Counted from the first letter of the stretch, positions 13,956 to 22,865 are shown. The stretch is DNA of 64,000 nt from Thiobacillus sp. (GCA_024235835.1 JACKLQ010000002.1:1132635-1196634), one strand, 5' to 3'. Notes: generated by a model not told the origin, from the letters alone. A program made the numbers and translations.

Positions 13956-16715
13956 ATGGGTATCAATCGACGTGATTTCCTGAAATCCAGCATCGCCGCC
14001 AGCACGGCGGCGACGGTGGGCATGTCCGTTTCGGAACAGGCCCAGGCTGCGATCAGAGAAGGTGAAAAGGACTGGCAGTGGGACAAGGGAGTATGCCGCT
14101 TCTGTGGCGTGGGCTGCGGCATCATGATCGCCACCAAGGACGGCCGCGTGGTGGCCACCAAGGGCGACCCCAAGGCCCCGGTCAACCGCGGTCTCAACTG
14201 CGTCAAGGGCTACTTCAACGGCAAGATCATGTACGGCCAGGACCGGCTGATCCAACCCCTGCTGCGCATGACCGACGGCAAATACGACAAGGCCGGAAAG
14301 TTCGCGCCCGTGTCGTGGGAGCAGGCCCTTGACGTGATGGAACGGCAGTTCCGCAAAACCTACGCGGAACTCGGCCCGGCCGGGGTTTCCATGATCGGCT
14401 CCGGCCAGCAGACGGTGATGGAAGGCTACGTCTCCAGCAAGCTGATGAAGGCCGGGTTCCGCTCCAACAACCTGGACAACAACGCCCGCAACTGCATGGC
14501 CTCGGCCGTAGCCGCCTTCATGCAGACCTTCGGCATCGACGAGCCGGCGGGCAACTACGATGACGTCGAGCACACCGACACCATGGTGCTGTGGGGCGCC
14601 AACATGGCCGAATGCCACCCCATCATGTGGTCGCGCATCACCGACCGGCGGCTGACCCACAAGGCCTGCCGTGTGGTCAACCTGACCACTTACCACAACG
14701 CCTCGTCCGACCTGGCCGACCTGGAGATCATCATGTCGCCCAACGGCGACCTGGCCATCCAGAACTGGCTGGCACGGGAGATCATCGTCCGCAACGTGGT
14801 GAACTGGGACTTCGTCAACAAGCACTGCATCTTCAGCACCGGCCACAATGACATCGGCTACGGCTTCCGCACCGCCAACGCGGAGAAGTACGCCTATGCC
14901 GCCGAACAGGACGTGGTCGGCAACCAGAAACGCCATGTCCTGGACGCGCAGGAGGCCGTCGCCCAGCGGCGCAAGGCAGGCGAAGCGGTGGAACAGAAGC
15001 ATGCCGCCGCCGCCGCCCAGCACTGGAAGATCAGCTTTGAAGACTTCAAGGCCGCGCTGGAGCCCTACACCCTGGACTTCGTGGCCGAGGTGGCCAAGGG
15101 CGATGCCGAGGAAAGCCTCGACGCCTTCAAGGCCAAGCTGGTCAAACTGGCCGACCTGTTCATCGACCCCGCGCGCAAGACCATATCGTTCTGGACCATG
15201 GGCTTCAACCAGCACCAGCGCGGCACCTGGGTCAACGAACAGTGCTACATGAACCACCTGCTCCTGGGCAAGCACGCCCAGCCCGGCAATGGCGCCTTCT
15301 CCCTCACCGGCCAGCCTTCCGCCTGCGGCACCGCGCGGGAGGTGGGCGTATTCTCCCACCGCCTGCCCGCCGACATGGTGGTGGGTAATCCCAAGCACCG
15401 CGAGCATACCGAGCATCTCTGGCACGTGCCCGCGAAAACCCTGAACCCCAAGCCGGGCGCCCACATCACCGACATCATGCGCGGCCTGGAAGACGGGGCC
15501 ATCAAGTGGTGCTGGATCCTGGTCAACAACCCGTTCCAGCATCATCCCAACATCAACCACGCCATCAACGCGGCGCGCAAGGGCGACAACTTCATCGTCG
15601 TCTCCGACGCCTATCCCAGCGTCTCGGCCAAGGTGGCCGACCTGATCCTGCCCGCCGCCATGATCTTCGAGAAATGGGGCGCCTACGGTAACGCCGAACG
15701 CCGCACCCAGCACTGGCGCCAGCAGGTGCAGCCCCCCGGCCAGGCCCGCGCCGACATCTGGCAGATGATGGCCTTCGCCAAACGCTTCAAGCTCAAGGAC
15801 GTGTGGGGCGAGCAGCGCCTGCCCGGCCTGAAGGTGGAAGGCTTCCCCGAAGGCAAGCTGCCCAGCGTGCTGGACGAAGCCGCCAAACATCACCTCAGCC
15901 CCGACACCACGTTGTATGAAGCCCTCTTCGTCACCCCCGCCAACCGCAAGCATGCCTGGCCCGACCCCGTGGCCAAGGGCCATGGCAACCACGTGGCCGA
16001 TCTGCTGGGCGACGGCTGGTTCCCCGAGAAAGCCATCTTCGAGGAATACCGCACCTTCGGCGCGGGCCATGGCCACGACCTGGCGCCGTTCGACGTCTAT
16101 CACCACGACGACGTGCGAGGCCTGCGCTGGCCGGTAGTGGAGAAGGACGGCAAGTGGGTGGAAACCCTGTGGCGCTTCAACGAGCAGTACGACCCCTACG
16201 CCAAGAAGGGCAGCGGCTTCGACTTCTACGGCGACTTCGCCAAGGCCATCCCAACGGGCAACCTGGACGGCGTCACCGACCCGAACCCCACCCCGCTGCC
16301 CGGCAAGGCCAAGATCTTCTTCCGCCCCTACGCTGCCCCGGTGGAACGGCCCGATAGCCAGTACGACCTGTGGCTATGCACCGGCCGGGTCATCGAGCAT
16401 TGGCACACCGGCACCATGACCCGGCGCGTGCCCGAACTGCACCGCGCCGTGCCGGCCGCGGTGTTGTGGCTGCACCCGGATGACGCGCAAAAACGCGACC
16501 TCAAGCGCAACGACGTGGTGTGGGTGGAATCGCGGCGCGGCAAGGTGCGGGTCCGGGTGGAGACGGGGGGACGCAACCGCATGCCCAAAGGCTATGCGTT
16601 CGTGCCCTTCTTCGACGAAGGCGTGCTCATCAACCGGGTCACGCTGGATGCCAATTGCCCCATCTCGCGTGAAAACGACTTCAAGAAATGCGCGGTCAAG
16701 GTCTATCGGGCCTGA
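13956..16715 (+). CDS. napA: NapA-like periplasmic molybdoenzyme
   Basis: Member of the periplasmic nitrate reductase branch of the DMSO-reductase family, 919 residues against about 830 for classical NapA. Tat signal NRRDFLK at 4-10. The [4Fe-4S] cysteines are 47, 50, 54 and 82, with Lys84 in CVKGY, and the molybdenum ligand is Cys180 in NARNCMASAV (usually ARHC). Extra length comes from an Ala/Glu-rich insertion at about residues 300-370. Other positions differ from textbook NapA, such as GSGQQTVMEGY. GAGGAGG precedes ATG 13956. napB follows after 17 bp, but napC, napD, napG and napH are all absent. It could be a true nitrate reductase fed by the flavocytochrome, or a relative with a sulfur substrate. 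Confidence 0.88.
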   Translation: MGINRRDFLKSSIAASTAATVGMSVSEQAQAAIREGEKDWQWDKGVCRFCGVGCGIMIATKDGRVVATKGDPKAPVNRGLNCVKGYFNGKIMYGQDRLIQPLLRMTDGKYDKAGKFAPVSWEQALDVMERQFRKTYAELGPAGVSMIGSGQQTVMEGYVSSKLMKAGFRSNNLDNNARNCMASAVAAFMQTFGIDEPAGNYDDVEHTDTMVLWGANMAECHPIMWSRITDRRLTHKACRVVNLTTYHNASSDLADLEIIMSPNGDLAIQNWLAREIIVRNVVNWDFVNKHCIFSTGHNDIGYGFRTANAEKYAYAAEQDVVGNQKRHVLDAQEAVAQRRKAGEAVEQKHAAAAAQHWKISFEDFKAALEPYTLDFVAEVAKGDAEESLDAFKAKLVKLADLFIDPARKTISFWTMGFNQHQRGTWVNEQCYMNHLLLGKHAQPGNGAFSLTGQPSACGTAREVGVFSHRLPADMVVGNPKHREHTEHLWHVPAKTLNPKPGAHITDIMRGLEDGAIKWCWILVNNPFQHHPNINHAINAARKGDNFIVVSDAYPSVSAKVADLILPAAMIFEKWGAYGNAERRTQHWRQQVQPPGQARADIWQMMAFAKRFKLKDVWGEQRLPGLKVEGFPEGKLPSVLDEAAKHHLSPDTTLYEALFVTPANRKHAWPDPVAKGHGNHVADLLGDGWFPEKAIFEEYRTFGAGHGHDLAPFDVYHHDDVRGLRWPVVEKDGKWVETLWRFNEQYDPYAKKGSGFDFYGDFAKAIPTGNLDGVTDPNPTPLPGKAKIFFRPYAAPVERPDSQYDLWLCTGRVIEHWHTGTMTRRVPELHRAVPAAVLWLHPDDAQKRDLKRNDVVWVESRRGKVRVRVETGGRNRMPKGYAFVPFFDEGVLINRVTLDANCPISRENDFKKCAVKVYRA

Positions 16716-16732
16716 AGCGACAAGGAGACGCC

Positions 16733-17182
16733 ATGAAATTCAAAATCGCATTCATTGCCGCGCTGACACTGGCGGCTGGCTGGCTTCAGGCCGACAGCCT
16801 GCCGGACGAAAGCCTGGGCTTATCGAAAACCAGTGTGTTTGAAGACCCGACCCCGCCGGAGTTCGCCTACTCCGATCTTCCACCCAAGAAATCCGGCGTA
16901 CTGCCGCGCTTCTGGGAAGACGCCCCGCCGCAGATTCCGCACAAGGTGGACAAGCTCATTCCCATCACCGCCAAGCTCAACAAGTGTCTGGAATGCCACG
17001 ACGAGCCCGACGACATCGGCGACAAGGTGAAGGGCGAACCCACGCCCATGCCCGAGTCACACTACGTCAAGGATGGCAAGGACATGGCCATGTCGGGCCG
17101 CCGGCACTTCTGCACACTGTGCCACGTTCCCCAGGCGGGGGTCGGTGTGTTGGTGGATAACACCTTCGGCGCGGGCAAGTAG
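16733..17182 (+). CDS. napB: NapB-like dihaem cytochrome c
   Basis: Small electron-transfer subunit of NapA, 149 residues with a signal peptide ending near GWLQA. It has two haem motifs, CLECH and CTLCH, spaced as in NapB, with IPHKVDKLIPITAKLNKCLE before the first. ATG 16733 has an AAGGAG site. Last gene of the sigma54 operon, followed by a strong hairpin. In Nap systems it normally receives electrons from NapC; with none here, the dihaem cytochrome at 11966 is a candidate donor. Confidence 0.9.
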   Translation: MKFKIAFIAALTLAAGWLQADSLPDESLGLSKTSVFEDPTPPEFAYSDLPPKKSGVLPRFWEDAPPQIPHKVDKLIPITAKLNKCLECHDEPDDIGDKVKGEPTPMPESHYVKDGKDMAMSGRRHFCTLCHVPQAGVGVLVDNTFGAGK

Positions 17183-17204
17183 GCAGGTGGGGCGAGCGGA
17201 TATT

Positions 17205-17236
17205 GGCATGGGGGCTGATCCCGCAGCCCCCATGCC
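17205..17236 (+). terminator. strong hairpin after napB
   Basis: Arms GGCATGGGGGCTG (17205-17217) and CAGCCCCCATGCC (17224-17236) form a perfect 13-bp stem with a 6-nt loop. There is no T-run, but position and strength fit the end of the nap operon. It also argues that the HDOD protein starts downstream of it. Confidence 0.7.
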
Positions 17237-17247
17237 AAGCCGCAGCC

Positions 17248-19269
17248 ATGATCGATCACACCAATCGACCCCGCATGGCAACAATCAGAACCCTCCAGCA
17301 ACTCAATATCCAGGGCGAGCTGCCCAGCCCCAAGGGCATAGCACTGGCCATTCTGGAAATCTGCCGCCGGGAGGATGCCAGCCTGGCCGAAGTGGCCCGC
17401 GTGGTGCAGACTGATCCGGCCCTCTCCGGGCGCCTGATCAGACAGGCGAACAGCGCGGCTCGTGTGGGGAGGCCGGTGGCTTCCGTGCCCGAGGCGATCC
17501 AGCATATCGGCCTGGGCACGGTACGCCAGCTGGCCTTGGGATTTTCGTTGCTGGACAACTATGCCGATGGCGCCTGCAAGCGATTCGGTTATGCACGCTT
17601 TTGGTCCCACTCCCTTCTCATGGCTGTGGTCATGCAGGAATTGGGCGCGCGTATCCGGGTTGGCGCGCCGGATGATCTCTTCGCCTGCGGGCTCCTGGCC
17701 AGGATCGGCTGCCTTGGTCTTGCCACGGCTTATCCGGATGAGTACGACACCCTGCTGGAAACCGCCACCGCATCGATTAGCCCCACGGGCCAGGAGCGCC
17801 AGGGCCTGGGCACCGACCACAATGAGCTGACCGCCGCCCTATTGCTCGACTGGGGAATTCCCCATGGACTGGTGGAGGCGGTTTTTCATCACGAGTCGCC
17901 AGAGGCATCCGGCTTTACGCCCGGATCACGGCCCGACCTGTTGACCAAGCTCCTCAACCTGGCTGGACATCTGGCCGATTGGGGGCACACGATCAAATCC
18001 GATCGCGAGGAGCTGGATGCGGAACTCCTGCACTCGGGGAGTGCTCTCGGCTTGGATGCGGACGAATTCAACGCGCTGGCCGAGAGTGCAATCCACCAGT
18101 GGAATTCATGGGGCGAACTGATAAAACGCCCTTCCTACGCAGGCGTGGGAGGAAATGGGGGAGAGGAAGAGACCCGCCCCCCTAAGCAAACCCAAACCCG
18201 TCCTGCCGCGGGAGAGGAATTCCAACCACCCTCGCTCGCCGCCAAAGAAGACTGCCCCGCTTGCAGCCAGAGGGAGAACACCGGCGAGGCGCCCCTGTGC
18301 ATCCTGTTGGTGGACGGCAAGGACTCCTCCCGCTTTCCGCTGGAAAAAAGGCTGGGCGAGGAATGTGGGCACAAGGTGTATACGGCCGCCAACGGCAGGG
18401 AGGCCCTTGCCCTTGCCCTGGAGGTCATGCCCCAAGTGGTCATCACGGACTGGCTCATGCCGGGCATGGATGGCCTGGAGTTCTGTCGGACACTGCGAGG
18501 CACGGAATGGGGGCAAACCCCTTATGTGCTGATCCTGACCGATGTGGTGACCGTCAGCCAATTGAACAAAGCCTTCGATGCCGGCGTGGACGATTATCTC
18601 CTCAAGCCGGTGATCAGCCGCGACCTGCATCTGCGCCTGAGGGCCGCGAGGCGACAGGTGAAGCTGCAAGAGGAGTGGTCCAGGGACCGCATGCAACGCA
18701 AGCGGTTCGCCGCCGAATTGGCCATCTCGAACAGGAAACTGGAGCACGCTGCCCTGACCGACGCGCTCACGGACCTGCCCAACCGGCGGGCGGCCATGAT
18801 GTTTCTGGATCAGGCCTGGAGTTCCTCCAGCCGTTCGGGCACGCCGCTGGCCGTCATGATGGCGGACATCGACCATTTCAAGCGCATCAACGATGAGCAT
18901 GGCCATGCGGCCGGCGATGCCGTGCTACGGCAGGTGGCGCATGCGCTGCGCGCCGCCGTTCGCAGGGAAGATGATGTCTGCCGTGTGGGGGGCGAGGAAT
19001 TCCTGGTGATCTGTCCCAATGCCGATCTCAAGACCGCCCACCAGTTCGCGGAGCGCCTGCGCCAAGGCATCGATTTGCTGCGCGTCGAGGCAGGCGTGGA
19101 AATGTTGCGTGTCACCCTCAGCGTAGGCGTGGCCTGCAAAGGAACCGGGGTGAGCGACGCATGCTCGCTGGTCAACGCAGCCGACCAGGCACTTTATGCC
19201 GCCAAACAGGCTGGTCGGGGCCGTACCTGCCTGGCTGGCGATGGCAAGTTCCACTGTGGACATCCATGA
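17248..19269 (+). CDS. HDOD-receiver-GGDEF protein (diguanylate cyclase)
   Basis: Signalling protein of about 673 residues. An HDOD domain (about 20-265) is followed by a linker, a receiver domain (about 350-470) with phospho-acceptor Asp in VVITDWLMPGMDG and Lys in DYLLKPV, and a GGDEF domain with an intact GGEEF active site. The RRED five residues before it is an inhibitory I-site, so it should make cyclic-di-GMP under product control. The receiver's acidic pocket reads VDG, lacking one of the usual two acids. The start is uncertain: 17248 and 17275 both lie after the hairpin; 17203 would be inside it. The STAS gene overlaps its stop. No partner kinase is in the window. Confidence 0.88.
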   Translation: MIDHTNRPRMATIRTLQQLNIQGELPSPKGIALAILEICRREDASLAEVARVVQTDPALSGRLIRQANSAARVGRPVASVPEAIQHIGLGTVRQLALGFSLLDNYADGACKRFGYARFWSHSLLMAVVMQELGARIRVGAPDDLFACGLLARIGCLGLATAYPDEYDTLLETATASISPTGQERQGLGTDHNELTAALLLDWGIPHGLVEAVFHHESPEASGFTPGSRPDLLTKLLNLAGHLADWGHTIKSDREELDAELLHSGSALGLDADEFNALAESAIHQWNSWGELIKRPSYAGVGGNGGEEETRPPKQTQTRPAAGEEFQPPSLAAKEDCPACSQRENTGEAPLCILLVDGKDSSRFPLEKRLGEECGHKVYTAANGREALALALEVMPQVVITDWLMPGMDGLEFCRTLRGTEWGQTPYVLILTDVVTVSQLNKAFDAGVDDYLLKPVISRDLHLRLRAARRQVKLQEEWSRDRMQRKRFAAELAISNRKLEHAALTDALTDLPNRRAAMMFLDQAWSSSSRSGTPLAVMMADIDHFKRINDEHGHAAGDAVLRQVAHALRAAVRREDDVCRVGGEEFLVICPNADLKTAHQFAERLRQGIDLLRVEAGVEMLRVTLSVGVACKGTGVSDACSLVNAADQALYAAKQAGRGRTCLAGDGKFHCGHP

Positions 19270-19598
19270 CACCGTCTGATCAAACCCGGCTGAACTGCAG
19301 GATTCGGCATCAGGGGGATATTTCCGTCATCCATCTTGATGGGCGTTTCGTGTTCCACGACCACCGGGATTTCCGGCAAGTCTACGAGCAGGCCCTGGCG
19401 CGGAGCGAGACGCTTTGCATCCAGCTGGACATGGGCAAGCTGGAGTATCTGGATAGTTCTGCCCTGGGTATGCTGCTCCTGTTGAGAGAGCGCGGACAGG
19501 CACAGGGCAAGGCAGTTCGAATCCTTGGGGCGCGAGGCCTGGCACTCCAGGTGCTGGAGGTGGCCAACTTCCACAAGTTATTCGATATGACGCGCTGA
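19266..19598 (+). CDS. STAS-domain anti-sigma-factor-antagonist-like protein
   Basis: 110-residue single STAS domain. The phosphorylatable serine is in YLDSSALGMLLLL, the family signature. ATG 19266 overlaps the stop of the HDOD-GGDEF gene as ATGA, so the two are co-translated and probably act in one pathway. Proteins of this type bind partner-switching kinases; none is encoded nearby. Confidence 0.87.
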   Translation: MTPSDQTRLNCRIRHQGDISVIHLDGRFVFHDHRDFRQVYEQALARSETLCIQLDMGKLEYLDSSALGMLLLLRERGQAQGKAVRILGARGLALQVLEVANFHKLFDMTR

Positions 19599-19684
19599 CT
19601 CTATGCATATCTGTCTCACTGGAACTCAGTGGGCTGCCCCTGATGTCCTGTCAGGTGAAGCGGTCATCCAGAGAGGGAGTTGTT

Positions 19685-20330
19685 TTACGGATCTGGGATT
19701 TCCATTGCCATCTCCCGCCGCTGCTCCTCCCATCCCACAGCCGGATTCACACTCAAAGCCCCCAGCGTCACCTCCTCCGGCAACGTCTCGTCCAGGATCG
19801 CCGCCACGATCTCCGGCGCCAGACGCAGGCTGGCCATGAGGTAGGTGTGGTAGCTGTGCGAGGGACGACCCGGTTTGTGTGGGTTATTAGGATACGACGG
19901 CTCCTTCCTGCCGGCCGCGGAGCGGCTTGATGGTGGTGTCGATATCGAGAATCCAGGGGGCGTCCAGAAGATACGTGGCACTTTGGCCCAGGTTGCCGTC
20001 CAGCCAGGCGACGCCTTCCGTCTCGGGAATACGGGGCAGCGCCCGCCGCAGGACGTCTTCGGATATGGCCTTGCATCCCAGGAGGCAGGAATTGACGCCA
20101 TCGCAGCGCATGGCGGCCACATGGGCGTAGCGCTTGTAGTCCGAGAGGATGGAGAGCATCCAGGCGCCCAGCACATCGGCCAGCCTCGGGGTGAAGAGGC
20201 TGGAACGACGCGACTTTTCCGCCGCCGAGGCCGAACGCATCTGGCGGGTAACCATCCTCCTGGCTGTCTTGGGCTTGCACCCCGGTCCCGGCAACCGGTC
20301 CCCACGCCGTAGCCGGGCTCGCGCTCCGGG
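19685..20330 (-). pseudogene. degenerate DDE transposase gene joined to a second gene tail
   Basis: Transposase blocks appear in three reading frames in the right order: GYPPDAFGLGG, then LFTPRLADVLGAWML through DAPWILDIDTTIKPLRG, then YPNNPHKPGRPSHSYHTYLM. At least two frameshifts, one near 19890, make it non-functional. After SYHTYLMASLRL the sequence switches to APEIVAAILDETLPEE and VGWEEQRREM, which resembles the C-terminal tail of recombinase-type proteins rather than a transposase. So two decayed genes seem to be fused here. IS family not assigned. Confidence 0.7.
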
Positions 20331-20479
20331 CAAGCAGGCGCCATACCCGACTTGAATGGTCGGGCATACCGCCTACATTGAATTCAGGAAGCCGCGCTTG
20401 GAAGTGGTTTTGGATGCGTGGTTCATCCCCAGCCGCGGTTTCCGGGTTGAATCTACTCTCCCGCTTTCAGGAGGCCATC

Positions 20480-20710
20480 ATGAACGACTCCGTCCAGATC
20501 ACCATTGACCGCGACGTTTACCAGCGTCTGCAATTGCTCATGGCCCCCCCACTCAGCGATGCGAACGCGGTCATCAAGTCCCTGCTGCTCCAGGACGGGC
20601 ATGCCAGCCCGGCGGCCATCGAGGTCGAGGCCTCGACGCGGCATTTCAGCTTCGCGCAGGAACTGGAGCGCGCCCAGGCGGGGGTCTTTGAGTGTGGCGG
20701 CGCCACCTGA
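20480..20710 (+). CDS. small hypothetical protein
   Basis: 76-residue soluble protein with an AGGAGG site before ATG 20480. The N-terminal 40 residues (VQITIDRDVYQRLQLLM, then DANAVIKSLLL) look like a strand followed by two helices, reminiscent of ribbon-helix-helix antitoxin or SeqA-type DNA-binding starts. No toxin partner is visible. The DUF488 gene follows after 24 bp, so the two may form an operon. Confidence 0.6.
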   Translation: MNDSVQITIDRDVYQRLQLLMAPPLSDANAVIKSLLLQDGHASPAAIEVEASTRHFSFAQELERAQAGVFECGGAT

Positions 20711-20734
20711 TGCCCCCCGGCAACGGGGCACGAA

Positions 20735-21091
20735 ATGGACTTGGCCCTGCGCCGCGTCTATGACCCCGCGGGGCCGGACGACGGCCTGCGTGTGCTGGTC
20801 GATCGGCTGTGGCCGCGCGGCCTGAGCAAGGCACGCGCCGGGGTGGACGAATGGCTGCGCGAGGCGGCGCCGTCGGCCCCACTGCGGCAGTGGTTCGGCC
20901 ACGATCCGGCGCGCTGGGCCGAATTCCGGCGCCGCTATGTGGCCGAGCTGGGGGCCCAGCCGGCGTCCGTGGCGGTGGCCCGCCTGCGCGTCCTCGCCGC
21001 GCGAGGGCGGGTGACGCTGCTCTACGCAGCGAAGGACGAGGCCCACAACAACGCGCGGGCGCTGCGGGAATTCCTCCTGGCAGAGGGGTGA
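20735..21091 (+). CDS. DUF488 (YeaO-like) protein
   Basis: 118-residue protein with the hallmarks of DUF488: RVLVDRLWPRGLSK near residue 20, WLREAAPSAPLRQWFGHDP in the middle and VTLLYAAKDEAHNNA near the end. The biochemical role of the family is not established. It converges on the MFS gene, whose stop is 15 bp away on the other strand. Confidence 0.85.
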   Translation: MDLALRRVYDPAGPDDGLRVLVDRLWPRGLSKARAGVDEWLREAAPSAPLRQWFGHDPARWAEFRRRYVAELGAQPASVAVARLRVLAARGRVTLLYAAKDEAHNNARALREFLLAEG

Positions 21092-21106
21092 TACGGCCTG
21101 GTGCCC

Positions 21107-22372
21107 TCAATTCAGGGGCTTGGCGTGCCGGAAACCGGCCCGTGAAAACACGACGTAGAAGGCGGCCACGTTCATCAGCGCCCAGATGATGAAGCCCAAC
21201 GCATAGCCGCCCAGCATGTGCTTGCTGGCTGCCAGGGTGACCGTCATGGTGAAGCCGCAGGCCGCGCCTGCGGCCTTGGCCAGCCCACTGACCGCGCCCA
21301 CATGCTTGAAGTAGGTCGGGATCAGCTTGATCACCGCGGCCGCGGAGGCGCCGGACAGCAGGGCCAGGGCATAGATGGCGCCCAGCTGGACCCGCAGGGA
21401 TATCTGCAACACCAGCAGCAGGGCCAGGACGCTGGCCAGCCCGAACATCCAGGCCAGGATTTTCAGGGTGTCGAAGCGGTCGGCCAGCCAGCCGCCGAGC
21501 GGCCGGGTGACGGCGACGCAAGCAACCAGCAGCGCGGTGTAGACCATGGAGGCCTGGGTGGTATCCACGCGCCACTGGTCGACCAGATAGGTCGGCATGG
21601 TGGCGGCGAAGAAGGTCAGGGTGCCGAAGGCCGTCCAGTAGAGATAAGTCACCAGCCAGACCAGCGCGCCCGAGCGGTACACGGCGGCAACCTCGCGCAG
21701 GGAAACGCCCTTGTGCTGCCGATGCGGCGGATCGGAGGTGAAGAACCAGTAGACCAGCGCCATCAGCAGGGTGGGGATGGCGAAGATCAGGAACACCAGG
21801 CGCCAGCCGGAAAAGTGGCCGAGGGCGAACTTGGCCGGCAACGGGCCGTAGCCGGCCGGCCCGCCCAGCACCTGGGTGATCAGGAAGGCGACGGCGATCA
21901 TGCCGAGGCTGATGCCGATGTTGCCCAGGCCGAAAAGGCCCAGCGCCGTGCCCTGTTTCGACTTCGGGTACCAGGACGAGACATGGGCGTTGCCCACCAC
22001 GAAACTGGCGCCGCCCAGGCCGAGCAGCATGCCGAGCAACAGGAACGACAGGTAGCTGTCGACGAACAGGCCGGTGAACAGCGGGATGGTCAGGCTGAGC
22101 AGCAGGAGGGTGAACACCAGCCGGCCGCCGAACTTGTCCGTCACGATGCCGAGCGGGATGCTGACCACGGTGGCGAAGAAGGCCGGCATCGCCGCCAGGA
22201 TGAGGGCCTGGGTAGGGCTGAAGGCATACCACTTGATGAGAAAGGGGCCGAGGGCGGAAAACATGCCCCAGATGGCGAAGCCGAGTGAAAACGCCAGGAA
22301 CGATATCCACAGGACGCGGGCATTGCCGGCGGGCTGGGGTAGGGCGTGGAGGGAGCTGTCGAAAGCCGTCAT
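21107..22372 (-). CDS. MFS transporter of the nitrate/nitrite porter type
   Basis: 421-residue, 12-helix transporter. The motif LLGLGGASFVVGNAHVSSW followed by GLFGLGNIGIS matches the nitrate signature of NarK/NNP porters (GxGN.G), and RPLGGWLADRFD is the second MFS loop. ATG 22372 has an AAGGAC site and gives a sensible N-terminus; longer starts run into the upstream gene. It lies 49 bp downstream of the DsrC-like gene in the same operon. Nitrate uptake or nitrite export is the family expectation, but a sulfur oxyanion cannot be excluded given the partner. Confidence 0.82.
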   Translation of the reverse strand: MTAFDSSLHALPQPAGNARVLWISFLAFSLGFAIWGMFSALGPFLIKWYAFSPTQALILAAMPAFFATVVSIPLGIVTDKFGGRLVFTLLLLSLTIPLFTGLFVDSYLSFLLLGMLLGLGGASFVVGNAHVSSWYPKSKQGTALGLFGLGNIGISLGMIAVAFLITQVLGGPAGYGPLPAKFALGHFSGWRLVFLIFAIPTLLMALVYWFFTSDPPHRQHKGVSLREVAAVYRSGALVWLVTYLYWTAFGTLTFFAATMPTYLVDQWRVDTTQASMVYTALLVACVAVTRPLGGWLADRFDTLKILAWMFGLASVLALLLVLQISLRVQLGAIYALALLSGASAAAVIKLIPTYFKHVGAVSGLAKAAGAACGFTMTVTLAASKHMLGGYALGFIIWALMNVAAFYVVFSRAGFRHAKPLN

Positions 22373-22421
22373 GGTTGTCCTTGTTCCGGTAGGTCGTTCT
22401 CGTCGCGGCCGCCCGGCGCCA

Positions 22422-22865
22422 TCAATGCTCGCCCTTAGTCTTGCGGATGCCCGCGACCCGGTTGCCCTGCTTCTGCGGCCCGCCCATGGGGAAGATGTCG
22501 TGCAGGTAGCGGTTGTTGCCCCTTTCCGGACCCCACACTTCACGGAAATACCGGATCATGTCGCGCACCTGGGCCTGCACGCCGTGGCGCTCGTAGTAGT
22601 CGCGGATGAAGCGGATGACTTCCCAGTGTTCGTGGGTGAGCGTCAGCCCTTCCCTTCCCGCCTGGGCCTGGGCGAAGCCCGGGCTCCATTCGTCCATGTT
22701 CAGGATGTAACCCTCCGGGTCGGTGAGGATTTCCTTGCCATCCACCGTTACGGACCTGGTGTAGATGGCGTAGGGGTTGGTGCTGTCCATGGCCTCCTCG
22801 AGGTAGTTGCCCTTGGGGGTCTGCAACGGGGTTTTGTTGGAAATGGGGTTTTGCGTCATGGTCAT
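22422..22865 (-). CDS. DsrC/TusE-family protein lacking both conserved cysteines
   Basis: 147-residue DsrC-fold protein. Family blocks are DPEGYILNMDEWSPGFAQA in the middle and DYYERHGVQAQVRDMIRYF near residue 100. In DsrC the C-terminal arm ends with two redox cysteines and TusE keeps one; here the arm reads PQKQGNRVAGIRKTKGEH with an Asn at the first position and no Cys at the penultimate one, so it cannot carry sulfur. Cysteine-less homologues are thought to be regulatory (called RspA in the literature I recall). AGGAG precedes ATG 22865. First gene of an operon with the MFS porter, divergent from a LysR gene. Confidence 0.85.
   Translation of the reverse strand: MTMTQNPISNKTPLQTPKGNYLEEAMDSTNPYAIYTRSVTVDGKEILTDPEGYILNMDEWSPGFAQAQAGREGLTLTHEHWEVIRFIRDYYERHGVQAQVRDMIRYFREVWGPERGNNRYLHDIFPMGGPQKQGNRVAGIRKTKGEH

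Noticed and set aside
13950..16106. 718-residue minus-strand frame opposite napA
   Set aside because: NapA motifs on the plus strand are unambiguous; the antisense frame has no family features.
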